The notes under the pieces were generated by a model. It saw only the letters and a list, made by a program, of their open reading frames with translations, made no database searches and was not told where the DNA came from. DNA of 64,000 bases, taken from contig CAJOQL010000050.1 of assembly GCA_905236935.1 (NCBI GenBank), forward strand, positions 1-64,000, read 5' to 3'. This document shows, in pieces, positions 18,994-28,101 of this stretch (positions are counted from its first letter, which is position 1; every line of letters begins with the position of its first letter). A program made the position numbers and the translations under genes. Source of the stretch: an uncultured Bacilli bacterium. Its GTDB lineage: Bacteria; Bacillota_I; Bacilli_A; RF39; UBA660.

Positions 18994-20786
18994 AAATCAT
19001 CCTCTATATTATTATAACAACTATTTCTAAAAATTACCATGAAGCCAAATTTGATTAATTTAAATACTTGTTTAAATCTTTTAGGTTCTTGAATCATTCG
19101 ATATAACCACTCCAAATGAATTCTTTTCCAAATAGATGGCGCTGGCTTTAAATTGCCAGATATAACATCCATTGACCCACCAATTGGCATAATTAAATTG
19201 ATATTTTTTAACTTATCTCGATTATTAATAATAAATTCTTCTTGTTTAGGACTTCCTAAAGCAACAAATAACATATTTGGTTTATTTTTTAATATTCTAT
19301 TTAAAGCCTCTTTTTCATCTACATATCCATTAATATATTCAATACTCTTTATATTAGGATACTTCTTTTCAAGAATATCTTTTGTTCTTTTAACAACTTC
19401 TTCTTTTGAACCATATAAAAATATTTTATAATTATTATCATTTGCCATTTTACATAAATCATTAAACATATCAATTCCAGTAATTCTATTACCAATTAGA
19501 TTTTTATTTAACTTAGAAGCAAAAACAACACCTATACCATCAGGTATATTATATTTTTCTTGATTAATAATCCTAACATTTTTTCTATCTCTATAAAAAT
19601 TATTAATTATTAAAGGATTAATATTAAATACTATATTACTTTCATGATTATTAATATCATTTAGAATGCCTTTTAAAATATCATTTTTCTCTAAACAACA
19701 TATTTTAAAACCTAGTATTTTTTCATAATCATTATTTTTAGTACCACGCACTTTATCATGTTCAAATAGAATATCAGTTTTAAACACAAGTACTATTGTT
19801 ATTAAAGTAACTATTATATATAAAATAATAGCGACTTTATTATCACCTAAAACATAAAAAATTGAAACAGCTGCACAAATAATATTTATTCCATACATAC
19901 TTAAAACAGTTTTTCTTACTGACTTATTTAGTTTTAATAATTGATGATGAATATGTGCTTTATCAGCTTTACCAATATTTTCACCCTTAATAATCCTTCT
20001 TATAATTGCAAATATTGTATCAAGTATAGGTAAAAACAAAATAATAATTGGCACTATTAAAGAAGTAACTGTTGTCCCCTTATAACCAAGTAGTCCAATT
20101 ACTGCTATCATAAAGCCAAGAAACATACTACCCGTATCACCCATAAATATTTTAGCAGGATAAAAATTATAAACTAAAAAGCCTAAAGTAGAGCCTAACA
20201 TAATAAGGCACAAAATAACATCTAAACCATTTAACCTAACTAAATAAAATGACAAAATGGCAGTTGTTAAATAAAATATCGAACTAGTTCCAGCAGCAAG
20301 TCCATCTAAACCATCAATCAAATTAATAGCATTAATAATAGAAACTATAAATAAAACTGCTAATGGATACCCATATATTCCAAAATTTATATTACTTCCA
20401 AATATACTAATCATTGGTATATAAATATTACCATAAAACACCACTATCAATGCTGCAATAAGCTGAACAATAAATTTATACCTAGCCTTAATAGGATTAA
20501 TATCATCACAAATACCTAATATTATTAAAATAAAACCACTTATTAAAATAGATATCATCTGAACTGTAATCTGCCCAAATAAAATATATCCAAGCAAAAA
20601 TGACAAAAATATAGCAAGACCACCTAACCTTGGAGTTGGCTTAACATGAACTTTTCTTTCATTAGGATAATCTATTGCATTAATATGAATTGCAACTTTT
20701 TTAACAATTGGAACTAACAATAAACTACACAAAAAAGTTATAAAAACAATTAAAAATATATTATTACCATTCACTGTATAATCCAT
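18990..20786 (-). CDS. Fusion: TagO/WecA sugar-1-P transferase + TagA/WecG transferase
   Basis: Residues 1 to about 330 are a polytopic MraY/WecA/TagO-family enzyme: KPTPRLGGLAIFLS, NLIDGLDGLAAG with the catalytic Asp pair, FMGDTGSMFLG and the HIHHQLL cytoplasmic loop. This half would put GlcNAc-1-P on undecaprenyl phosphate. Residues of about 370-590 are a complete GT26 domain of the WecG/TagA/CpsF type: PDGIGVVFASK, ITGIDMF, GSKEEVV, VALGSPKQEEFI and GGSMDVISG. This half would add ManNAc (TagA-like) or a related sugar. The two first steps of a teichoic-acid-type linkage unit are thus on one chain. TagO, TagA, a TagGH-like exporter and UDP-ManNAc synthesis are all in the locus. It is the first gene of the operon. 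Confidence 0.9.
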   Translation of the reverse strand: MDYTVNGNNIFLIVFITFLCSLLLVPIVKKVAIHINAIDYPNERKVHVKPTPRLGGLAIFLSFLLGYILFGQITVQMISILISGFILIILGICDDINPIKARYKFIVQLIAALIVVFYGNIYIPMISIFGSNINFGIYGYPLAVLFIVSIINAINLIDGLDGLAAGTSSIFYLTTAILSFYLVRLNGLDVILCLIMLGSTLGFLVYNFYPAKIFMGDTGSMFLGFMIAVIGLLGYKGTTVTSLIVPIIILFLPILDTIFAIIRRIIKGENIGKADKAHIHHQLLKLNKSVRKTVLSMYGINIICAAVSIFYVLGDNKVAIILYIIVTLITIVLVFKTDILFEHDKVRGTKNNDYEKILGFKICCLEKNDILKGILNDINNHESNIVFNINPLIINNFYRDRKNVRIINQEKYNIPDGIGVVFASKLNKNLIGNRITGIDMFNDLCKMANDNNYKIFLYGSKEEVVKRTKDILEKKYPNIKSIEYINGYVDEKEALNRILKNKPNMLFVALGSPKQEEFIINNRDKLKNINLIMPIGGSMDVISGNLKPAPSIWKRIHLEWLYRMIQEPKRFKQVFKLIKFGFMVIFRNSCYNNIEDDL

Positions 20787-20839
20787 AAGTAAACACCTTC
20801 GTTATAACTATTTTACTAAATTTAAGATTTATTGTCTAT

Positions 20840-21562
20840 TTAATATTTAACATCTACTAAATATAGTCCACTAGCCGGAACTGTTATATAATTATATATT
20901 TTTTTATTTTTATCTACCATTTCTTCTATTATTTCAGGTTCATACTTTCCTTCTCCTATTAAAATTAAAGCACCAACCATATTTCTAATCATATACCTAT
21001 AAAAACTCTTTCCTCTAAATACAATAACTAAAATGTCTTTTTTTCTTTTAAATTTTATATCATAAATAATACTATTATAATTATCTCTTTCTCCCGATGT
21101 AAAAGCCTTATAAGAATGCATTCCCTTTAAATATTTAGAAGCTTTTTTCATCTTATTAATATTTAATTTGTAATTATAATTATAAATGTAATCATTATCT
21201 ATTGGGTCATACTCTCCCATATTTATTACATACTCATAAGTTTTTTCTAAAGAATCAAATCTTGCATGAAAATTATCATCTTTTTCATATATTTCATTTA
21301 CATAAATAGATTTATCTACTAAAGAATTAATAGCCTCTTTTAAGTTATTTAAAGGTATTTGAATATTAAGTTCAAAAGAAATACCTTGATTAAAAGCATG
21401 AACTCCTCTATCAGTTCTTCCAGCTCCCTTAACAACTACTACTGACTTATTAATAGTACTTAATGCTTTTTCTAATTCCTCCTGAACAGTTTTATGATTA
21501 TTTAATCTTTGAAATCCATAAAACTTACTACCATCATAACTTATTTTAGCTAAATATCTCAT
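20840..21562 (-). CDS. truA: tRNA pseudouridine(38-40) synthase TruA
   Basis: This enzyme isomerises uridines 38-40 in the anticodon arm of many tRNAs. The 240 residues are a usual length. The catalytic Asp is in GRTDRGVHA, preceded by YDGSKFYGFQ and followed by ARFDSLEKTYEY and the C-terminal FRGKSFYRYMIRNMVG motif. The start overlaps the stop of the upstream ATPase-like gene (TAATG). In many Firmicutes truA follows ecfA1-ecfA2-ecfT, and here it follows two EcfA-like genes directly. Confidence 0.95.
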   Translation of the reverse strand: MRYLAKISYDGSKFYGFQRLNNHKTVQEELEKALSTINKSVVVVKGAGRTDRGVHAFNQGISFELNIQIPLNNLKEAINSLVDKSIYVNEIYEKDDNFHARFDSLEKTYEYVINMGEYDPIDNDYIYNYNYKLNINKMKKASKYLKGMHSYKAFTSGERDNYNSIIYDIKFKRKKDILVIVFRGKSFYRYMIRNMVGALILIGEGKYEPEIIEEMVDKNKKIYNYITVPASGLYLVDVKY

Positions 21563-22176
21563 TAAAATACACTCCTATAAATATCTTTTAATAATTCCTT
21601 ATTATCTAAAGTATAACTTAACTTAGCTTTTTTCTTATTTGCTAAATCAATAAAGTCAATTATTGGAGGTTTATCAACTAATCCTTGTTTTATCGCACTA
21701 ATTATATCACCTTGATATTTAATAATTCTATTCTTTGAAATAATTAAATGTTTTGAGATTTTATTCAAAAATATTAAATCATTAGAAATCACTATAAAAT
21801 TAGTCTTATATTCTGCATTTATTGTTTTAATTAGTTTACTAATTTTAGATTTATCTTTATAATTAAACCCTAAATCAAAATTATTTAAAATAATTAAATG
21901 TGGATGTTTCTCACATACATTAATAAGCTTAATAAGTTTTAGTTTAGTATCACTTAATGTACCAACCCTCATCTTTAAAACATCATAACTAAGTCCTACA
22001 ATATCTAAATAAGCAATATTATTAATAAACTTTTTAACTTTCTTATTAGGCTTTAACTTAGTATCTGAAATATCACTAACAATCGTATTTAAATCACTAA
22101 CTTCCCCCATAAATGCTATAAAAGCACGATTATTAAAATATTTATTATTGATTGAATTAGAATACATTACTTCCAT
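21562..22176 (-). CDS. Degenerate EcfA2-like ABC ATPase (catalytic motifs lost)
   Basis: Position and faint similarity suggest descent from an ECF-transporter ATPase. At the Walker A position the sequence reads FMGEVSDLNTIVSD, without GxxGxGKS/T. At the signature position it is LSDTKLKLIKLI instead of LSGGQ. Walker B is LIILNNFDLGFN in place of ILDEPTAGLD. The switch His is Asn (VISNDL). All ATP-hydrolysis residues are therefore missing although the frame is intact over 204 residues. It overlaps both neighbours. Expected function would be structural or regulatory; it is not a pseudogene by frame. Confidence 0.65.
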   Translation of the reverse strand: MEVMYSNSINNKYFNNRAFIAFMGEVSDLNTIVSDISDTKLKPNKKVKKFINNIAYLDIVGLSYDVLKMRVGTLSDTKLKLIKLINVCEKHPHLIILNNFDLGFNYKDKSKISKLIKTINAEYKTNFIVISNDLIFLNKISKHLIISKNRIIKYQGDIISAIKQGLVDKPPIIDFIDLANKKKAKLSYTLDNKELLKDIYRSVF

Positions 22177-22913
22177 AACTCACCTACTAAAGCATTCATA
22201 TCAAAATATTTTTCTTTAAGTAAATCATAATAATTTAAATTTGTACTAAGTTCTACAATAAATGGTTCATCCATTCCAATTTTAGATAAGAATTTATCCC
22301 CAGATAATATGTTTTCTGTTTTATCATAAGCAATTACTTGATTATTATCCATTACAATAATATCACTACCAAGTAAAAGTTCTTCAGAATTAGTAGTTAC
22401 ATTTAAAATACTTATATTATTTTCTTTAGCATATTTTAAAATTTTATATTTTTGATCATATGTTAAATAAGTTAAAAAGTCATCAATCCCCAAAACCGCC
22501 GGCTTAATAATTAACAATGATAATACTTTTAAAAAAGCTTTTTCATAAATCGTAAGATAACTAATTTTTGATTCAATTAAATCTTCCAAATCAAAAAACT
22601 TAACAAAATTATCAATATTCTTATAAGCAACATCTTCATTAATATTAAGTATTTTTTGATAATATAAAAGTTCTTCTTTAACATAATCAGTTTTAAATTC
22701 ATGTGTCTTTAAAACTGCAGCAACATTTTTTCTTAAATACTCAATATCAATATCCTTAACAGATCTATCATCAATATAAACATCACTATTATCTATTTTG
22801 TTTATTAAACTTTTTAAAACTCTTGTCTTACCACTTGATGATGAGCCTACAATATTAATAAAAGGTGTTAAATTAATAGTTAAATTATACTTTTTAAATT
22901 CTATCGTCTTCAT
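22167..22913 (-). CDS. Divergent EcfA1-like ABC ATPase
   Basis: This protein of about 248 residues keeps a P-loop (GSSSSGKTRVLKSL, near residue 25) and an acidic Walker B region (AVLGIDDF, with Asp in place of the catalytic Glu), but the ABC signature has become LTIYEKAFLKV and no clear switch His remains. The C-terminal third resembles the extension of EcfA proteins. It would normally form a heterodimer with the next gene's product and bind EcfT, but no EcfT is encoded between it and truA. The second ATG (22913) is used as start because GGGGG lies six bases before it. Confidence 0.65.
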   Translation of the reverse strand: MKTIEFKKYNLTINLTPFINIVGSSSSGKTRVLKSLINKIDNSDVYIDDRSVKDIDIEYLRKNVAAVLKTHEFKTDYVKEELLYYQKILNINEDVAYKNIDNFVKFFDLEDLIESKISYLTIYEKAFLKVLSLLIIKPAVLGIDDFLTYLTYDQKYKILKYAKENNISILNVTTNSEELLLGSDIIVMDNNQVIAYDKTENILSGDKFLSKIGMDEPFIVELSTNLNYYDLLKEKYFDMNALVGELWK

Positions 22914-22943
22914 ATACATCCCCCATAATAAAATTATAGCAAG

Positions 22944-22974
22944 AAAAATAGTAGATTGCTATAAAATCTACTAT
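22944..22974 (-). terminator. Terminator after the S41 protease gene
   Basis: ATAGTAGATT (22948-22957) pairs with AATCTACTAT (22965-22974), followed on the minus strand by a T-run. An extended -10 (TGCTATAAT) for the EcfA-like genes follows directly downstream. Confidence 0.7.
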
Positions 22975-24167
22975 TATTTAGATATTTCTATAATTGCAGT
23001 CCCAAGTTGATTATCATTTTCAAAAACTGGATTTTCTAAAAATTCCTTAGCAAGTTCAACATTTATATCTGGTACTAAACCTTTTTCATCTACGCAGTCC
23101 CCATTTGGAGTAAGCCACTTAGCTGTTGTGTATTTATACATAGTTCCATCATTTAACTTACTTGTTCTTTGAACTTTACCTTTACCATAAGAAGTTGTCC
23201 CAACTAAAGTAGCACCATAACTATACTTTAAAGCAGATGCTAACACCTCTGAAGCAGATGCAGAACTATTATTAATTAAAACAAAAACTTTATAATCACG
23301 ATGCTCATCAGTAACGTCTTTCGTAACATCTTTACTAGTTTTACTTTCTAACGAATAAATAACTTTACCTTTTTCTAAAAATAATTGAGCAATATTAGTA
23401 GCACCAGATAAATACCCTCCAGTATTACTTCTTAAATCAATAATAAGTCTATCAATATTACTTTCTTCTAACGATTTTAATGCCTTACTAAATTCATCAT
23501 ATATAGTATCAGAAAACTTATCAATCTGAATATATCCTATTTTTTTATCATTTTGATTAAATATTTCTTTATAAACAGGAATATTAAATGATGATTTTAT
23601 TAAATCAAATGTTTTTAATTCATTATTTCTTTTTACTTCAATCTTTATATTATTTGTACTACTATTTTTAATTAAATTAACTGCATCACTAACACTTAAT
23701 CCAGCTAAATCATTATCACTTATTTTAGTAATAATATCATTTGTAAGTAAACCAGATTTAGATGCTGGTGTATCATCTATAACATCTCTAATAACTATTT
23801 CATTATTCTCATTTAAACTTACTTTAATTCCAATCCCTTCATAAGTACCATTTAGAGAATTATTTAATACATTTGTATTATTTTCATTTAAATAAGTAGT
23901 ATATGGATCTCCTAAATACTTAAGCATTCCATTAATAGCCGCATCCACTAAAGCACTTTCATCTATTTCATCATAATAATTATTTAAAATATTTTTATAC
24001 GACGTAATAAATTCATCTAATTCTTTAGAGTTATTCATACTAACTGGTCTATTACCGCGATATATAACATAACCAGTACTTAAACTCATAATTAAAGAAG
24101 AAACTAAAGTAATTACAATTACTTCCCATAATTTAAAAGTAGTTGACTTATTATCCTTATCACTCAT
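22974..24167 (-). CDS. C-terminal processing peptidase, S41 family (CtpA/CtpB-like)
   Basis: This serine protease with 397 residues has one N-terminal membrane anchor (residues 13-31) and acts outside the membrane. A PDZ domain (about 105-185, YEGIGIKVSL onward) precedes the S41 catalytic domain. The nucleophile Ser is in NNSSASASEVLAS and the general-base Lys is in TSYGKGKVQ about 25 residues later. PDZ-gated Ctp proteases trim exported proteins at exposed C-termini. The C-terminal peptidoglycan-binding domain of some relatives is absent. No adjacent substrate is evident. Confidence 0.92.
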   Translation of the reverse strand: MSDKDNKSTTFKLWEVIVITLVSSLIMSLSTGYVIYRGNRPVSMNNSKELDEFITSYKNILNNYYDEIDESALVDAAINGMLKYLGDPYTTYLNENNTNVLNNSLNGTYEGIGIKVSLNENNEIVIRDVIDDTPASKSGLLTNDIITKISDNDLAGLSVSDAVNLIKNSSTNNIKIEVKRNNELKTFDLIKSSFNIPVYKEIFNQNDKKIGYIQIDKFSDTIYDEFSKALKSLEESNIDRLIIDLRSNTGGYLSGATNIAQLFLEKGKVIYSLESKTSKDVTKDVTDEHRDYKVFVLINNSSASASEVLASALKYSYGATLVGTTSYGKGKVQRTSKLNDGTMYKYTTAKWLTPNGDCVDEKGLVPDINVELAKEFLENPVFENDNQLGTAIIEISK

Positions 24168-24252
24168 ATTATCATCTCTATCTTAATTCTAACATATTTT
24201 CTATAAGATAAAAATACAAAAATACATTTTATAATTATTTTATTTTCAAAAG

Positions 24253-24272
24253 AAAAAAACACTATTTTAGTG
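24253..24272 (-). terminator. Terminator of the small membrane protein gene
   Basis: CACTA (24260-24264) pairs with TAGTG (24268-24272), followed on the minus strand by seven T. The stop codon lies within the stem. Confidence 0.65.
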
Positions 24273-24756
24273 CTTCTTCATAATCAGATACTTTTTCATA
24301 ATATTTTGAAACTTTACCATTTTTAATTAAGATAAGAGCAGAATCTTTTATTTTAACATCACTAACACTACCAGGATTAGTATTAGATTCTTCACTTAAA
24401 TATTTACTATCTAAATTAGAATTTAAATCTACTGTATAAATTTTATTAGCACCTTCTTTTTTAGAATAAGCACTAACTAATGAATTATATTTTGCAGCAT
24501 TTTCATCATCACTCTTATATAAGAAAACATAATATTCATCATAAGGACGATTAAACATCATTCCTACACTACAAGAACTATAATCAAATTCTACATTTGA
24601 TGTTTTTTCCTTATTTAAAGACCTAACTGTTAATAAATATAAACCACCAACAATAACTATAATTCCAATAACTATAAAGATTAAATTCTTAATTTCTTTA
24701 GTATCTTCACTCTCATAATTAATACTCTTTAATTTTTTACTATTATTCTTCATCAT
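24262..24756 (-). CDS. Membrane-anchored, thioredoxin-like-fold hypothetical protein
   Basis: About 164 residues: one membrane segment at about 25-45 (LIFIVIGIIVIVGGLYLL), then an outer domain with alternating strands and helices (YVFLYKSDDENAAKYN, IYTVDLNS, ALILIKNGKVSKYYE). The order and the closing I-K-N-G-K-V strand resemble a thioredoxin fold, but there is no CxxC pair, so it is not an active oxidoreductase. One Cys (SSCSVG) precedes the domain. The start at 24756 has AGAGG five bases upstream. It stands alone between two terminators. Confidence 0.55.
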   Translation of the reverse strand: MMKNNSKKLKSINYESEDTKEIKNLIFIVIGIIVIVGGLYLLTVRSLNKEKTSNVEFDYSSCSVGMMFNRPYDEYYVFLYKSDDENAAKYNSLVSAYSKKEGANKIYTVDLNSNLDSKYLSEESNTNPGSVSDVKIKDSALILIKNGKVSKYYEKVSDYEEALK

Positions 24757-24822
24757 ACCCACCTCTTATTCAATTCTATCACAATTAAATCCATTTTCAA
24801 ATATTCTAAATTACTTTAAAAG

Positions 24823-24847
24823 AAAAAACCTATTAAAATTTAATAGG
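24823..24847 (-). terminator. Terminator of a structured RNA
   Basis: CCTATTAAA (24829-24837) and TTTAATAGG (24839-24847) form a near-perfect palindrome followed on the minus strand by six T. It directly follows the closing stem of the candidate RNA. Confidence 0.65.
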
Positions 24848-24997
24848 CCTTAGGTTATGTATATAATACTCTACTATTATTTTAATAATGGACAAAAAAC
24901 TTTAGTAAAGTTAATACGATATATACAAAAACTGCATATTTTACTATCGTTTAGGAGTTAATAATAAAATATATAATGTACATATTTACATAACCTA
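24823..24997 (-). ncRNA. Candidate structured RNA, 6S-like layout
   Basis: In a 450-base gap without a gene, TAGGTTATGTA (24851-24861) is perfectly complementary to TACATAACCTA (24987-24997), closing a 125-base interior. Inside, further pairings continue (TATTATT with AATAATA, and ACGATA with TATCGT at the tip), giving a long rod with internal bulges. A terminator follows immediately. The length of about 175-200 bases, rod shape and 3' terminator resemble bacterial 6S RNA, but I see no sequence that proves this. A GATAAT box about 30 bases upstream is only a weak promoter candidate. Alternatives are another regulatory RNA or chance pairing in AT-rich DNA; 11 perfect base pairs argue against chance. 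Confidence 0.45.
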
Positions 24998-25077
24998 GAA
25001 ATTGAAACCAACTTCTAAAATAATATTATCTTATTCTAAGTATTTAAAACACGAAGTGACATCACTTAAAATCAAAC

Positions 25078-25102
25078 AAAAAGAAGTAAAATTAATTACT
25101 TC
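25078..25102 (-). terminator. Terminator downstream of the YihY gene
   Basis: GAAGTAA (25083-25089) pairs with TTACTTC (25096-25102), loop of six bases, followed on the minus strand by five T and G. It separates the YihY operon from the candidate RNA. Confidence 0.65.
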
Positions 25103-25183
25103 TCAAATATTACTTTACAATATCGTTAGTTCACAAGAAACTAGATTGATGATTGTAATAAATCCATGTACTAAGTAATATTC

Positions 25184-25208
25184 GTGTACACATTACTAAT
25201 GTGCACAC
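25184..25208. repeat. 12-bp inverted repeat next to the YihY stop
   Basis: GTGTACACATTA (25184-25195) faces TAATGTGCACAC (25197-25208) with one mismatch. No T-run follows on either side. It could be a protein-binding site or an mRNA 3'-end hairpin; no function can be assigned. Confidence 0.4.
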
Positions 25209-25211
25209 ATT

Positions 25212-26093
25212 TTACTCATTTATAGAACCAGTTTTTCCCAATTCTTCATAATTAATTTTAGTTGTTAAACTAAGTCCAATAACAAATATACAACTTAGCA
25301 TATATATCCAAAGCATTAAAATTGCTATATTAGATAAACCAGCATAAAACAAATCATAAACTGCAAAATGACTAGCATAATAACCATAAATATGAGTTGC
25401 TAATATCCAAAATATCGTAGTAAATATAGCCCCTAAATTTATTCTTGCACCTGGCATTTTCTTATCTGGTGCTAAAATAAATATTGTTTTAATAAATACA
25501 AATATTATAATCCATGATATCGGCCCACGAATAATACTTAAAAAATTTGCCATTACAGATTTTATTAAATTAAAATAATCAACAGCATCTATTATTTTTT
25601 CTCCTAATAATGGAACTAAAATAACAAACAAATATAATAGTACCAATATTAAAGTAATAATTAATGCTTTAATTCTTCTCTTAATCCAAGAAGATTGCTT
25701 AATTCCATGTATTTCATTAGCCGTATAAATAATTGAAGCCGGACCATTAGCAGCAAAATAAAACATAACTACTAACATAATAATTAACTTTAAATCTATT
25801 CCATCTCCACTAATAATCGGAATAATTGAATTAACAACATCTTCTCCAAAATTAACTTTAATAAGTTCAATTATATAATTAATATTAATATTGAAATATG
25901 AAGCAACATATCCAATTAAGGTTATTATTGGTACTAAAGATAATATTAAAAAAAAGGCAAGTTGTCCTGGTAACACAGCCATCTCTGGTCTATTTAATAT
26001 TTCCCAAACTTTTTTACTAAAAACGACTACTTGCTTTTTTCTTTTATTAAAATGATTATTCGCTTTCTCTTTCAGATTTTTCAGTTTTTTCAT
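25212..26093 (-). CDS. YihY/virulence factor BrkB family membrane protein
   Basis: This 293-residue protein has six hydrophobic spans. Family marks are the N-terminal MAVLPGQLAFFLILSLVP segment, the Gly/Pro-rich AANGPASIIYTANEIHG and the later LLGEKIID and SHFAVYDLFYAGLSNIAIL region. Members were once called ribonuclease BN, but that was an error; the real function is unknown, and some are proposed to be transporters. The first 38 bases overlap the upstream gene. It is the last gene of a three-gene transcript. Confidence 0.88.
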   Translation of the reverse strand: MKKLKNLKEKANNHFNKRKKQVVVFSKKVWEILNRPEMAVLPGQLAFFLILSLVPIITLIGYVASYFNININYIIELIKVNFGEDVVNSIIPIISGDGIDLKLIIMLVVMFYFAANGPASIIYTANEIHGIKQSSWIKRRIKALIITLILVLLYLFVILVPLLGEKIIDAVDYFNLIKSVMANFLSIIRGPISWIIIFVFIKTIFILAPDKKMPGARINLGAIFTTIFWILATHIYGYYASHFAVYDLFYAGLSNIAILMLWIYMLSCIFVIGLSLTTKINYEELGKTGSINE

Positions 26094-28101
26094 TTTCTAT
26101 TTCCTTATTTTCTCTCATCTGTAATGTTGCTTCATTTATAGCATCATCAATTAATTTTAAATCATCAACTATCATTGAAAAGCCAAATGCAGCGCCGTAT
26201 TCATAAGGTAATTCATTAAATTCTTTAACTAACTTCTTCAAGTAATTAACAACTTGTTTTTCATTGTATCCTACTAAATAAATCGTAAATTCATTACCAT
26301 CAGTACGCATTATTTCTGTATTATCTAACTGAGTTTGATGTAGAATATTAGCCGCTGCCATTATTTGTTTATCCCCTTCTTTAGCTCCAAATGTATCATT
26401 AAGATATTTAATATTATTTAAATCGATTACAATTATAGCTTGTGGATAAATTGTATTTTCATTCCAAATATTCATTCTTTCATTTAAATAATTACGATTT
26501 TTTAAAGAAGTTAGCATATCAACATACTTTAACTTTTCATCTTTTCTAATTTTCTTAGTATTTATTTTTAATTGTTTTTTAGATGTAAATATAATTCCTA
26601 AAACAACTATTACTATAGCAATAATCATTAAAATATATTTAGCAATAGTACTAATTAAATTACCATTAGATTCAGCACTTCTATAAGATAATGAACCTTC
26701 ATTTTGCATTTGATAATCACTTAAATAATTAATATAATTTTCAAATAGTTTTATAAAAGTTTCATTATTATTTTGTAATCTAAAACTATAATTTGGTAAA
26801 TACTCTTCATAAATAATATTATAATTTTTAATTTTACTATTTATTAAATAGTTATACATATCAATATTTAATGCCACTATTTTTTGCTTCGCTATAGCTT
26901 TTAAAAGCTCCTTTTCCGTATTAACATTTTTTATAGTAATTTTATTATTTTCTTTTAATCTATTAGATATTTTACTATCCTTTAAAGAATATACTTGGAC
27001 ATTACTTAAATCCATTAAATTACTTACCTTAAATGCTGTTTTTAATGGTCCAACTATAACATACTTATTACTAATATTAGTATTAATTTCTATACCTTTA
27101 TAATTAAATGCCATATTGTCAAATAGTAAATCTATTTTTCCATTATCATAAGCCTTTAATAATTCATTAACACTTTTAAACTTAGTATAAACAAAGGTTG
27201 TTCCACTAAATTTACTAAAATCTTCTAAATATGCCATAATTTTTCCACCATATTTAGAACTATTTAAAGTTTGATATGGCGTAGATGATATAAAACCATA
27301 ATTATAATTACGACTAGTTAAAGTATCTAAATTAATTTGACTTATTGAAAGACTATCAATAAATAAATTATATAAATTTGTATAATAACTATCTTTATAC
27401 TTTTTATTAATCCAACCATTATAATATTTCTTAATAATTGAATTTAAAGTTTTATCAGTACCAAAATTAAGGTAATATTTATTAGTAATATCATCTAAAT
27501 GATAAACTATTTTATAATTATTAGTAAGAATTTCATCTATATATTCATTAAGAGGCACTATTATAAATGAAACTTTATCATTTTTTAAACTTTCTAAAAG
27601 TGCATCTTTACTTTGTGCAGGAGTAAAATTAATAGCATCACTATAATTAGCAGTAATCCTACTTACATCAGTTGAAAGAGCACCTACACTTTTACCAATT
27701 AAATCACTTAAAGAATGAATACTTATATAGTTTTTTCCTACTAACACATAATGATCACTAAAAACTAATAAATCATCACTATCAATTTCTTTTTTTACAA
27801 CAAATCCTAAACCGTTTTCTTCTCCAATATTTATTACAGTTTTATTTAAAGTTATTTCATTATCTTTTTCTAACCCATTTAAAAAATCATAAAATACACC
27901 TTTACCAGCCTTAGAAAAAACATTTAACTCATTAGGAACATTAAAAGTAACTATAGTTGATTTATTTTTACTTAACCATTCTTTTTCTGTTAAGTTTAAC
28001 TTATTAGCATCATAGAAAAATTTATAATAACCAAAAATACCTAAAGCAACAATTATTATACTAGAAAGCACACTAATAATTATTTTTTTATTTTTTTTCA
28101 T
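26056..28101 (-). CDS. Two solute-binding domains, membrane span and degenerate GGDEF domain
   Basis: The 681 residues read: N-terminal membrane anchor (6-28), two periplasmic-type solute-binding domains of the SBP_bac_3 kind (about 45-245 and 265-465), a membrane span at about 487-506, and a cytoplasmic GGDEF domain (525-675). The GGDEF domain keeps the entry motif DMLTSLKNRNYLNERM and IDLNNIKYLNDTFG, but the active-site loop is RTDGNEF, with two of the five signature residues changed. Canonical diguanylate cyclase activity is therefore doubtful. The protein could sense an amino-acid-like ligand and signal inward by another route. It starts within the stop of the upstream gene (TAATG). Confidence 0.82.
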   Translation of the reverse strand: MKKNKKIIISVLSSIIIVALGIFGYYKFFYDANKLNLTEKEWLSKNKSTIVTFNVPNELNVFSKAGKGVFYDFLNGLEKDNEITLNKTVINIGEENGLGFVVKKEIDSDDLLVFSDHYVLVGKNYISIHSLSDLIGKSVGALSTDVSRITANYSDAINFTPAQSKDALLESLKNDKVSFIIVPLNEYIDEILTNNYKIVYHLDDITNKYYLNFGTDKTLNSIIKKYYNGWINKKYKDSYYTNLYNLFIDSLSISQINLDTLTSRNYNYGFISSTPYQTLNSSKYGGKIMAYLEDFSKFSGTTFVYTKFKSVNELLKAYDNGKIDLLFDNMAFNYKGIEINTNISNKYVIVGPLKTAFKVSNLMDLSNVQVYSLKDSKISNRLKENNKITIKNVNTEKELLKAIAKQKIVALNIDMYNYLINSKIKNYNIIYEEYLPNYSFRLQNNNETFIKLFENYINYLSDYQMQNEGSLSYRSAESNGNLISTIAKYILMIIAIVIVVLGIIFTSKKQLKINTKKIRKDEKLKYVDMLTSLKNRNYLNERMNIWNENTIYPQAIIVIDLNNIKYLNDTFGAKEGDKQIMAAANILHQTQLDNTEIMRTDGNEFTIYLVGYNEKQVVNYLKKLVKEFNELPYEYGAAFGFSMIVDDLKLIDDAINEATLQMRENKEIENEKTEKSERESE

